A stretch of 40,771 nucleotides of DNA from Betaproteobacteria bacterium Ga0077523. Its GTDB lineage: Bacteria > Pseudomonadota > Gammaproteobacteria > Burkholderiales > Ga0077523. Below, piece after piece: positions 7,989-15,107 of this stretch. The DNA lies in assembly GCA_001464695.1 (NCBI GenBank), contig LNDQ01000153.1, positions 1 through 40,771 on the forward strand, written 5' to 3'. Positions within the stretch are counted from its first letter, which is position 1; each line of letters starts with the position of its first letter. The notes under the pieces were generated by a model that had not been told where the DNA came from, did no database searches, and was given only the letters and a program-made list of their open reading frames with translations. Both the position numbers and the translations under genes were made by a program.

Positions 7989-7995
7989 ATTCACC

Positions 7996-9210
7996 GTGAA
8001 CGCCCCCGACCTCGCCCTCCAGCACGTCATCGACCCGGAAATCTGCATCCGGTGCAACACGTGCGAAGAGACCTGTCCCATCGACGCGGTGACCCACGAC
8101 GAGCGCAACTACGTCGTGAAGTTCGACGTGTGCAACGGCTGCAACGCCTGTGTGCCGCCCTGCCCCACGGGCGCCATCGACAACTGGCGCCACGTGGCGC
8201 GGTCGAGCGCGTACTCGCTCGAAGAGCAGCTCTCCTGGGATGTCCTTCCGCCGCAAGCGGCAGCGACCGACGATGCCGAAGCGGCCCTTCCCGAGGAAGT
8301 GCAGCGCCTTACCGCTGAAGCCACTGCCGGTCTCGGTACGGCCGTGGCGGCACCCTGGTCAGCCGAAAAGCCTTCGGTCAACCTGTTCACGCCCCGTAGC
8401 CCGGTGACAGCCACCATCGCGGGCAACTTCCGCCTCACCGACGACGGAGCTTCGAGCGACATCCGCCATATCGTGCTCGACTTCGGCGGTGCGGTGTTTC
8501 CGGTGCTCGAAGGGCAATCCATCGGCATCATCGCGCCGGGTACCGACGCCAACGGTAAGCCGCACTACGTACGGTTGTACTCGGTGGCGAGCCCGCGCGA
8601 CGGCGAGCGCCCGGGCTACAGCAATCTCTCGATCACCGTGAAACGGGTCGAGGAGGATCACGACGGCACCCCGGTGCGAGGCGTCTGCTCGAACTATCTC
8701 TGCGACCTGAGGAAGGGCGACACCGTACAGGTGGTCGGCCCCTACGGCACGAGCTTCCTCATGCCCAACCACCCAGGGTCGTCATTGCTGATGATCTGCA
8801 CCGGAACCGGTTCGGCCCCGATGCGCGCGATGACCGAACGGCGGCGACGCCACCGCGCCTCGGGCGATGGCAGGCTTCTGCTCTTCTTCGGCGCTCGCGC
8901 CCCCGGAGAACTGCCCTACTTCGGCCCACTCATGAAACTGCCGAAGGATTTCATCGACATCAACCTCGCCTTCTCGCGCGTGGCGCGGCAGACCAAGCAG
9001 TATGTGCAGGATCTGATTCGCGCTCGCGCCGAGGAAGTAGCTGCCATGCTCAACGACGAGAACTGCTTCATCTACGTCTGCGGGCTCAAGGGCATGGAAA
9101 GCGGCGTGCACGAGGCCTTTCGCGATGTAGCGCGGCAGCATGGGTTCGATTTCGACGAGCTCTGGCCGAAGCTGCTCTCGAGCAACAGAATCCACATCGA
9201 GACGTACTGA
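7996..9210 (+). CDS. boxA: Benzoyl-CoA 2,3-epoxidase, NADPH-dependent reductase component
   Basis: BoxA passes electrons from NADPH through FAD and two iron-sulfur clusters to the BoxB oxygenase. The chosen GTG start at 7996 gives 404 aa and the normal BoxA N-terminus [20 protein letters not shown]. The frame is open back to 7900, but that part is palindromic repeat DNA. Two 4Fe-4S motifs are present: C17, C20, C23, C27 and C46, C49, C52, C56. A ferredoxin-NADP reductase module follows, with FAD motif RLYSVASP, then GVCSNYL, the NADP-binding [16 protein letters not shown] segment ([13 protein letters not shown]) and [13 protein letters not shown]. The separation from boxB by three hairpins is unusual and may set the ratio of reductase to oxygenase. 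Confidence 0.95.
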   Translation: MNAPDLALQHVIDPEICIRCNTCEETCPIDAVTHDERNYVVKFDVCNGCNACVPPCPTGAIDNWRHVARSSAYSLEEQLSWDVLPPQAAATDDAEAALPEEVQRLTAEATAGLGTAVAAPWSAEKPSVNLFTPRSPVTATIAGNFRLTDDGASSDIRHIVLDFGGAVFPVLEGQSIGIIAPGTDANGKPHYVRLYSVASPRDGERPGYSNLSITVKRVEEDHDGTPVRGVCSNYLCDLRKGDTVQVVGPYGTSFLMPNHPGSSLLMICTGTGSAPMRAMTERRRRHRASGDGRLLLFFGARAPGELPYFGPLMKLPKDFIDINLAFSRVARQTKQYVQDLIRARAEEVAAMLNDENCFIYVCGLKGMESGVHEAFRDVARQHGFDFDELWPKLLSSNRIHIETY

Positions 9211-9235
9211 CCCTCGAAGTCAGCAGCCGGAATCT

Positions 9236-9313
9236 CCCTCACCCTCGGTCCCTCTCCCGAAGGCAGAGGGAGGCAAGGCCCCTCGCCCTCCGGGAGAGGG
9301 GTTGGGGTGAGGG
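9236..9313 (+). repeat. Large G/C-rich hairpin after boxA, possible terminator
   Basis: Outer arms CCCTCACCC (9236-9244) and GGGTGAGGG (9305-9313) enclose further complementary CCCTCTCCC/GGGAGAGGG blocks. A short TTTT follows at 9317-9320. It belongs to the same sequence type as the hairpin at 7904-7938. It lies 25 bp after the boxA stop and may end the boxRCBA transcript, though the T-tract is short. Confidence 0.6.
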
Positions 9314-9366
9314 GGGTTTTGAGCCGAGATGACGGTCAGCCCATTCCCCAATAAACTCCCGCCACT

Positions 9367-10566
9367 ATGATTACCATCCAGCATGAAGGCGGTCTGATCA
9401 CTGCCGGTATCTTCGGCGAATTCACGGTCGGTGACTATCGCCAGTTCGAGCGCGAAGTGCTCGAACGGTTGCGCGTCCAGGGCAAGGTGGACCTGCTGGT
9501 CGATCTCCGCGACATGCAGAGCTACACCCTCGACGTGGCGTGGGAGGATGTCAAGTTCGTGCGCGAGCACGCACACGACTTTCGCCGCGTGGCCGTCGTC
9601 TCCGACGATCAATGGACCGTGTGGCTCGCGTGGCTCACGCGCCTCATGGTGGACGCGGAAGTGCGCGTCTTCGACGAGGAAGGCATCGCCCGCGAATGGC
9701 TCGATGCCGCTGCCGTGCCGCAAAAGTCCTTCACCACCCTGATCTCCATCGCCGAACTGCTAGCGCGGCTCGACGACCCCGGCATCGTGATCTTCGATTG
9801 CCGGCACGATCTCATGAAGCCCGATGCCGGTGCCGCGGCCTACGCGAAGTCGCACATCCCCGGCGCCCGTTTCGCGAGCGTCGACCGCGATCTCGCCGGG
9901 CCGCTCACCGGCAGGAACGGCCGCCATCCCCTGCCCGACCCGACCAGGTTCATTGACTGGCTCGGCAGCCAGGGCGTCTCGAACAGCACGCAGGTGGTGG
10001 GCTACGACAGCGGCGGCAGCATGTACGCGGCGCGCCTGTGGTGGATGCTGCAGCACTGGCTCGGTCACGAACGGGTCGCCGTACTCGATGGCGGCTGGGA
10101 TATCTGGGTGCGCGCCGGTCATCCGGTGACCGACGTCGTGCCCAAGCCGCAGCGCGCGACGTTCACCGCACAGCCGCGCGACGTTTACGTCACAGCCGAT
10201 CAAGTGCTCGCCCACCTCGGCAAGCCCGGCATGCAGGTGATCGATGCCCGCGCCGCCGATCGTTTCCGTGGTCACAACGAGACCATCGACCCGGTGGGCG
10301 GCCATATACCGGGCGCGGTCAATCGCGTCTTCCGCGACAACCTCGATTCCTTCGGCTTCTACAAGCCGCCCGCCGAGTTGCGCGCCGGCTTCGAGCCGCT
10401 GGTGGGTAACCGCCCGATGAGCGAAATCGTCCATCAGTGCGGCTCGGGCATCACGGCAGCACACAATCTGCTCGCGATGGAGATCGCGGGCATGAAGGGA
10501 TCGAAACTCTATCCGGGATCGTGGAGCGAATGGTGCGCCGATCCGGCGCGGCCGATCGCCACCTGA
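9367..10566 (+). CDS. Fusion of SpoIIAA-like (STAS-type) domain and 3-mercaptopyruvate sulfurtransferase-type double rhodanese
   Basis: The 399-aa protein joins two modules. Residues 1-115 resemble the SpoIIAA-like (PF11964) fold, with IFGEFTVGDYRQFEREVLERL and LLVDLRDMQSYTLD. Residues about 124-250 and 272-397 are tandem rhodanese domains (VIFDCRHDLM and SHIPGAR in the first; VIDARAADRFRGHNE and GHIPGAVN in the second). The active-site loop HQCGSGITAAHN carries Cys358. The CGSG(I/V)T form is typical of mercaptopyruvate sulfurtransferase, not thiosulfate sulfurtransferase, so transfer of sulfur from 3-mercaptopyruvate to a thiol acceptor is the likely reaction. No strong ribosome binding site precedes the ATG at 9367; a later start removing the first domain cannot be excluded. 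It lies just after the box genes, but no link to benzoate is known. Confidence 0.85.
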   Translation: MITIQHEGGLITAGIFGEFTVGDYRQFEREVLERLRVQGKVDLLVDLRDMQSYTLDVAWEDVKFVREHAHDFRRVAVVSDDQWTVWLAWLTRLMVDAEVRVFDEEGIAREWLDAAAVPQKSFTTLISIAELLARLDDPGIVIFDCRHDLMKPDAGAAAYAKSHIPGARFASVDRDLAGPLTGRNGRHPLPDPTRFIDWLGSQGVSNSTQVVGYDSGGSMYAARLWWMLQHWLGHERVAVLDGGWDIWVRAGHPVTDVVPKPQRATFTAQPRDVYVTADQVLAHLGKPGMQVIDARAADRFRGHNETIDPVGGHIPGAVNRVFRDNLDSFGFYKPPAELRAGFEPLVGNRPMSEIVHQCGSGITAAHNLLAMEIAGMKGSKLYPGSWSEWCADPARPIAT

Positions 10567-10599
10567 CCTGGCAGGCGGTCAATCTTCGAGGGGGACGGT

Positions 10600-11265
10600 A
10601 TGCAGGACGAGCGAACGGCAACCCTGGAACAGATCGGCGCTGCTTTCCGGCAGACGCGCCCGCCGGAACCGGAGGCCGACATGCCGGCCCGCCCGACGTT
10701 GGTGGACATCTTCAACCTGAGGCTCAACACGCCCAAGTTCGGCCTGCCGATCGCTGCCGCCGTGCATTGCACGCAATGTGCGGCGCAGGCCCTGCAAGCC
10801 GGCATGGACGAAGAAACCGTGCTCGCCTGCCTGCTCCACGACGTCGGCCTCGCGGTCTGCCGCCCCGATCATGGCTGGTGGGGTGCGCAGCTGGTGGAAC
10901 CCTACGTCTCGGAGAAAGTGTCCTGGGCGATCCGCTATCACCAGGCGCTGCGGTACTTTCCGGACGAATCGGTCGGCTACGAATATCCGCAGATGTACGT
11001 GAAGATGTTCGGCGAGGATTACCGGCCGCCCGAATACATCGCCGCAGCTCACGAGTACGCGCGCAACCACAAGTGGTACATGCACTCCCGCAACATCACG
11101 TTGTTCGACGACTACAGCTTCGAGAAGAATCCGACGTGGTCGGTCGAACCGTTCACCGACATCGTCGGGCGGCATTTCCGCCAGCCGAAGGAAGGCCTGG
11201 GCAACGACGCGAGCGCCACGTCCCACATGTGGCGCACGCTGATCGATCCGAGCAAGCCGCTGTAA
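10600..11265 (+). CDS. HD-domain protein, possibly PhnZ/MIOX-like oxygenase or phosphohydrolase
   Basis: This 221-aa protein has the HD metal-binding pattern: H56, then H80-D81 in CLLHDVGL, H91 in DHGWWGA and H114 in IRYHQALRYF. The 24-residue spacing from the first His to the HD pair resembles PhnZ-like di-iron HD oxygenases, but ordinary HD phosphohydrolases are also possible. The ATG at 10600 follows GAGGGGG. It is 33 bp after the sulfurtransferase fusion and probably co-transcribed with it, and a strong terminator follows at 11303. Its C-terminal GLGNDASATSHMWRTL is echoed by a degenerate fragment at 12879-12977. The substrate cannot be told from sequence. Confidence 0.75.
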   Translation: MQDERTATLEQIGAAFRQTRPPEPEADMPARPTLVDIFNLRLNTPKFGLPIAAAVHCTQCAAQALQAGMDEETVLACLLHDVGLAVCRPDHGWWGAQLVEPYVSEKVSWAIRYHQALRYFPDESVGYEYPQMYVKMFGEDYRPPEYIAAAHEYARNHKWYMHSRNITLFDDYSFEKNPTWSVEPFTDIVGRHFRQPKEGLGNDASATSHMWRTLIDPSKPL

Positions 11266-11302
11266 CCGACTGCAACGCGGGTCTGCAGAACGTGCACCGG
11301 AA

Positions 11303-11326
11303 AACGGGCGGGATTTCCCGCCCGTT
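11303..11326. terminator. Bidirectional rho-independent terminator
   Basis: Perfect 11-bp arms AACGGGCGGGA (11303-11313) and TCCCGCCCGTT (11316-11326) leave a tight TT centre. TTCTCTC follows on the plus strand and TTTT on the minus strand. It lies between the convergent HD-domain gene and the cyclase gene and should stop transcripts from both sides. Confidence 0.85.
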
Positions 11327-11346
11327 CTCTCATACGGTGGACGGGA

Positions 11347-12420
11347 TCAGTACGCCGCCACCGGGTTGCCCGGCGAGCCCGTGGCCCCCACCAGCTTGAG
11401 CGGCGCCCACGAGAACAGGAACTCGTAGGCCTTGTCGGCCGACAGGTCGTCGAGGTCCAGGTTCTCGAAGTTGTAGATGCCGCGCCGCACGATGAGATTC
11501 ATGTGGCAGTAGGCGAACGAGGCCGGCGCGCCGTTGGCGAAGTCATAGGGCTCGAGTCCCCAGGTGTCGGAGCCGATCATCGAGATCTTCTTCGACGCCA
11601 GGTAGTCGCAGACCTCCGGGGAAACGCCGGGTTCGCCGGATCCGAACTCGGCGTTGTCCTTCGCCATCTGTTCATCCGATTTCGCCTTCTCGCCGGCCGG
11701 GCGGCCGAGGTGATTGGTCTTCCACAGGGCATTCCAGCCCGTGCGGAACACCACGACATCACCCTGGGTCGCATCGCCAACACCCTGCTTGGCGAGCGCG
11801 GCCTTGTAGTCGGCGAGCGTGATGGCGTAGCCCTTCGGCAGCGTTTTCACGCCCTTCAGCGCGGCGACATCGATCAGGAGGCCGCGGGTGAAGAAGCCAC
11901 CCGCCTTCTCGGGTCCGAGCTTCTTGAAGCCGCGCGCCGTCCCTACTTCCTGGGACAGGTTGCGGTTGTAGAAGTAGTCGCCGTCCTTCCACCCCGGCTG
12001 GCCCTTCACCCGGATGGTCGGGTGGGCGAGACCGTCCCACTGCGTGCCGACCTGACCGATCTCGGCCGTGACCAGTTCGTCGTAGAAGGTCTGGTCGAAA
12101 CCGTCGCCCGGCCAATTGAGTGGCCCGTGGGTGGTGGTTCCGCCGCTCGGAATGCTCAGTGCAAACGTGCGGCCGGGCACGAGCGGCATGTGGTTGCTGT
12201 AGGGGTGCCCGAGCAGCGCCATCTTGCCCTTCTTCACCAGCTTGGCCGCCTCGATGCGCTTCTGCGCCGTGATGTAGTTCGTTCCGCCGGCTTCGTCGTC
12301 GGCGCCGAACTCGCTCGGCCACCATTTCTCGTCGACCGGGTTGTTCTCGGCGTGCGCGAGCGTGGTGCTCAACGCGGTTGCGAGCAACGATGCTGCAAAA
12401 ATCTTCAGTTTCCCCTTCAT
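11347..12420 (-). CDS. Exported cyclase-family (kynurenine formamidase-like) hydrolase
   Basis: This 357-aa protein belongs to the cyclase family (PF04199), whose members are metal-dependent hydrolases such as kynurenine formamidase and isatin hydrolase. A clear Sec signal peptide is visible (MKGKLKIFAASLLATALSTT, then LAHA before ENN), so it acts in the periplasm. The metal-site region reads VGTQWDGLAHP, equivalent to the HxGTHxDxxxH motif of KynB but with Gln in place of the second His. LEPYDF and VFRTGWNALW are other family-like segments. The ATG at 12420 follows AGGAG with a 9-nt gap; the open frame runs on to 12864 without coding character. It is a single gene ending at the bidirectional terminator. 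The substrate is unknown. Confidence 0.8.
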   Translation of the reverse strand: MKGKLKIFAASLLATALSTTLAHAENNPVDEKWWPSEFGADDEAGGTNYITAQKRIEAAKLVKKGKMALLGHPYSNHMPLVPGRTFALSIPSGGTTTHGPLNWPGDGFDQTFYDELVTAEIGQVGTQWDGLAHPTIRVKGQPGWKDGDYFYNRNLSQEVGTARGFKKLGPEKAGGFFTRGLLIDVAALKGVKTLPKGYAITLADYKAALAKQGVGDATQGDVVVFRTGWNALWKTNHLGRPAGEKAKSDEQMAKDNAEFGSGEPGVSPEVCDYLASKKISMIGSDTWGLEPYDFANGAPASFAYCHMNLIVRRGIYNFENLDLDDLSADKAYEFLFSWAPLKLVGATGSPGNPVAAY

Positions 12421-12878
12421 GTCTTGGTTCTCCTCATGGACTGTTATTGGATCGCAACTCGGAGCCTGTACCCCAGGCGGCCGGAGGTTCCGCGGCAGCC
12501 CCGGCTCATGCACCATGACTTCGCTCGATTCGCGAAGTCCCTGCGGCCCGCCGGACGACCTGCCGGCTTCGACGCGCATCCCTGCGACTGTGGCGGCAAG
12601 CGATCCATCGGCCCAGGAGGGACCCATCGGGATCGAAGCGACCCTTGCATCACGACGGCGACAGCAACCACGCATGGCTGTCGGGCGTCCGATCTGGCTC
12701 CCACGTTGTGAGCGCGGGCGACGCCCGGTTCCTGCAACGACCGGACTCGATTCGTCTTGGGCTTGCCGCCCGGCAATTCGACCCCCGACGGTGCGAACGA
12801 GGCATTGCACCGATGGGTTCGTGGCGGCGCCGCCAGTATCCACAGGCGGCGCGCTATCCGTCAACCGCTGTGCTGCCC
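12421..12878. other. Non-coding stretch upstream of the cyclase gene
   Basis: Apart from the ribosome binding site of the cyclase gene at its left end, I see no gene, clear promoter or repeat here. Open frames on both strands carry no recognisable protein and look like products of high GC content. The region joins an HD-gene remnant and a damaged PEP-CTERM gene, so it is probably eroded DNA left by a deletion or recombination. Confidence 0.5.
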
Positions 12879-12977
12879 CTCGTCGGCGATCACCAGCCGG
12901 ACCGAGGCCTGAGCAACGACCCGAGCGCCACCGCCCTCATGTGGCGCACGCTGAGCGCCGGGCAAACGTGTCTCTAG
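12879..12977 (+). pseudogene. Remnant of a second HD-domain gene (3' end only)
   Basis: Translation gives LVGDHQPDRGLSNDPSATAL followed by MWRTL and ends at TAG (12975-12977). It matches residues 188-214 of the HD-domain protein at 10600-11265 (IVGRHFRQPKEGLGNDASAT, then SHMWRTL), with a 2-residue gap. About 25 codons are recognisable; no HD motif or start lies upstream. It is read as the tail of a lost paralogue. The last bases overlap the end of the PEP-CTERM frame on the other strand. Confidence 0.7.
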
Positions 12978-14034
12978 CAGGAATACAGGCTCGCGGCGCT
13001 GCCGCGCGTGAGAGGCAGCAGGATGGCCAAGCCGACTGCGAGCAGCAACCACGTCTGCGGCTCTGGCACGGCGACGACATAGGCCGCATTTCCGAGATGC
13101 CGTCCCAGAAGACATACTCGTCCGGGTTGGCTACGACGGTACCGATCGTCAAGAAACCGAGATCGTCACCGTTGTAGGCACGCCCGGTGGTGTTGGTGAA
13201 TCCGAGTGCGTCGGCGTTGGCGAGCGTGTCGTTCAAGAGATCGAAGACGTCCAGCTTGCGGATGTCACGGCCGGCCGCCAGATTGCCGGCGATGATTCCG
13301 TCGATCCCCAGATTGATGCCGAGGCTCGCCTGCCGTGCGCCGATGGTGGCAGCGGGATTGTTGAGTTCGATGATGCGCGGCACCAGGCTCACGTCCGGCA
13401 CGTTGGCGAGGATCAGATGGCGGGCACCCGCGCCGTACAGACTGCCCACGACGCTGTTGATGTCTGCGATGGTCTCCTGCACGGTGCTGGGTGCGCCGAG
13501 CCCTTCGTTGCCGGGGGAACGTACGCCCGTGAGCATGTCCTGCACATTGTTGCCGCCGCCGAACACCACGTAGAGCGCGTTCTGATCGAGGCCGCCCGGA
13601 TGGTCAGCGAGCAGCTTGTCGCGCTGGGCGGTGAGGCCCAGGAACGAATTCGAGGCGAACTGATAGATCTGGTAGTCGGTACGCGCGCCACCGAAGGCGT
13701 AGTTGGTACCGCCCGGCAGCAGGCTGGCCTTGGCCGTGAGGCCGAGTTTCTCGGCGAGCACCTGGCTGTAGTTGCGGCCGTTGCTGAAGGTCGCGCCGCC
13801 GGAACCGTCGAGGTAGTACGGCGGCGGAGGGATCTGCGTCCCCAGCACGCCCGGAACCGGACTGTCGCCATTGTTCGCCACGACGATCCCGTCGTAGACC
13901 TGCTTGACGTTGCCCGTGTCGGACAGGCTGTCGCCAAGAATGTACAGTTTGGTGTAGGACACCGCGGCGAAGGACAGCGCCGGAGCGAGCAGTACCGCAA
14001 CCAGGATGCTTCTCACAGCTGCCAATGGTTTCAT
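12974..14034 (-). pseudogene. PEP-CTERM SGNH/GDSL hydrolase, frameshifted near the C-terminus
   Basis: The intact part encodes an exported SGNH hydrolase. It has a signal peptide (MKPLAAVRSILVAVLLAPAL, then SFA), the GDSL block YILGDSLSDTGN with the nucleophile Ser, NYAFGGART, and the GGGNN block with the oxyanion Asn. The last block should read FWDGIHPT, but the frame runs FWDGISEMRPM and continues in non-family sequence to 12937. In the +1 frame from 13090, NAAYVVAVPEPQTWLLLAVG and the rest of a PEP-CTERM sorting helix follow, ending at TAG 12974. A deletion therefore appears to have removed the catalytic His region and shifted the frame. The ATG at 14034 follows GGAGGAGG. A sequencing error alone would not explain the missing residues. 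Product, if made, would probably be inactive and not sorted. Confidence 0.8.
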
Positions 14035-14168
14035 GGCTCCTCCTCCGCAGATGACCCGTTGAATATTCCTGCTACGGTTCTGCACGATCATAGAGAAGGC
14101 CCGCTCATCCGGATAGGGCGAGCACGGCAACGCCTCCTGCGACCACGGCGCAGCAATGGAGACAACCT

Positions 14169-14558
14169 TTGGCGGCCGACGCAGTCCTGATCGTCCATTT
14201 CGCTTTCGTGACGTTCGTCGTGGGCGGCTTCGCCCTGATCTGGATCGGTCACTTAGCGGGCTGGCGCTGGATCGGGAACCGCGCCTTTCGCTCGCTGCAC
14301 CTGGCGGCCATCACCTTCGTGGCCATCGAGTCCCTCATCGGCATGGTCTGCCCGCTCACGCAATGGGAGGACGCGTTGCGGGGCCGGACCGAAGAGCGTT
14401 CCTTCATCGCCCGTGGCCTGCACGCGATTCTGTTTTACGATCTGCCTGAATGGGTGTTCACGGGGCTGTACGTGGCCTTCGCCGTCCTGACGGCGCTCAC
14501 GATCCGCCTCGTGCCGGTGCGCCCGAAGGCGGTGCACCCCCCGAACATGCGCGTTTGA
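14169..14558 (+). CDS. DUF2784 family membrane protein
   Basis: This 129-aa protein is a small multi-helix inner-membrane protein of unknown function. Hydrophobic segments occur around residues 4-24 ([20 protein letters not shown]), 40-60, 83-105 and 98-118. Family-typical features are the early [23 protein letters not shown] and the tryptophan-acid turn TQWEDALR. The TTG at 14169 is used because GGAG lies 7 nt upstream; an ATG at 14156 is in another frame. It is divergent from the broken PEP-CTERM gene and 88 bp upstream of iorA. No function can be assigned. Confidence 0.75.
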   Translation: MAADAVLIVHFAFVTFVVGGFALIWIGHLAGWRWIGNRAFRSLHLAAITFVAIESLIGMVCPLTQWEDALRGRTEERSFIARGLHAILFYDLPEWVFTGLYVAFAVLTALTIRLVPVRPKAVHPPNMRV

Positions 14559-14572
14559 GAACATTGCAGGAT

Positions 14573-14591
14573 TTCCGCGTCCGGCGCGGAA
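14573..14591 (+). terminator. Hairpin after the DUF2784 gene, weak terminator candidate
   Basis: Arms TTCCGCG (14573-14579) and CGCGGAA (14585-14591) flank TCCGG. It lies 15 bp after the stop codon and 56 bp before iorA. There is no T-tract, so intrinsic termination is doubtful. Confidence 0.4.
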
Positions 14592-14646
14592 CTCTGCTTC
14601 CCGAAACCACGTCCGAGAGCCAACTTTCCCCGAAGGAGAACGTTCC

Positions 14647-15096
14647 ATGATCGAGTTCAGTGTGAACGGCCGCGCCGTTAAGGCGGACGTCGAGCCCGAG
14701 ATGCCCCTGCTGTGGGTGCTGCGTGACGAGCTCGGTCTGACCGGCACCAAGTACGGCTGCGGCATCGCCCTGTGTGGCGCCTGTACGGTGCACATCGACG
14801 GCGCGCCGATGCGCACCTGTGTGCTGCCGGTATCCGCCGTGGCAGGCAAGAAAGTCACGACGATCGAAGGGTTGTCGAAGGACGGGACCCATCCGGTACA
14901 GAAAGCCTGGGTGCAGCTCCAGGTGCCGCAATGCGGCTACTGCCAGAGCGGCCAGATCATGGCGGCCGCGGCGCTGATCGCCACCGACAAGAAGCCGAGC
15001 GACGAGACCATCGATACCACGATGAGCAACATCTGTCGCTGCGGCACCTACGTGCGTATCCGCGAAGCCGTCAAGCTCGCGGCGACGCTGAAGTAA
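14647..15096 (+). CDS. iorA: Molybdenum hydroxylase small subunit, 2x[2Fe-2S], isoquinoline 1-oxidoreductase alpha type
   Basis: This 149-aa subunit carries two [2Fe-2S] clusters that take electrons from the molybdenum site of the large subunit. The plant-type cluster ligands are C38, C43, C46 and C58 ([15 protein letters not shown]); the second cluster uses C96, C99, C130 and C132 (QCGYCQSGQ and [11 protein letters not shown]). The length fits the xanthine dehydrogenase family small subunit. The ATG at 14647 follows GAAGGAG. It is 11 bp before the large subunit gene, so the two form one operon. No FAD-binding subunit is encoded nearby, which places it in the two-subunit IorAB group that uses a cytochrome or other acceptor. 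The N-heterocycle or aldehyde substrate is not known. The name iorA here is not indolepyruvate oxidoreductase. Confidence 0.9.
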   Translation: MIEFSVNGRAVKADVEPEMPLLWVLRDELGLTGTKYGCGIALCGACTVHIDGAPMRTCVLPVSAVAGKKVTTIEGLSKDGTHPVQKAWVQLQVPQCGYCQSGQIMAAAALIATDKKPSDETIDTTMSNICRCGTYVRIREAVKLAATLK

Positions 15097-15107
15097 GGGG
15101 GCCCGCC

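Noticed and set aside
7900..7995. Longer BoxA start at 7900
   Set aside because: The extra 32 residues are translated repeat DNA and all known BoxA proteins begin close to the ferredoxin motifs.
9367..11265. Sulfurtransferase and HD genes as part of the benzoate pathway
   Set aside because: No known box step needs them; a strong hairpin separates them from boxA. The pathway genes boxD and the later beta-oxidation genes are not in the window.
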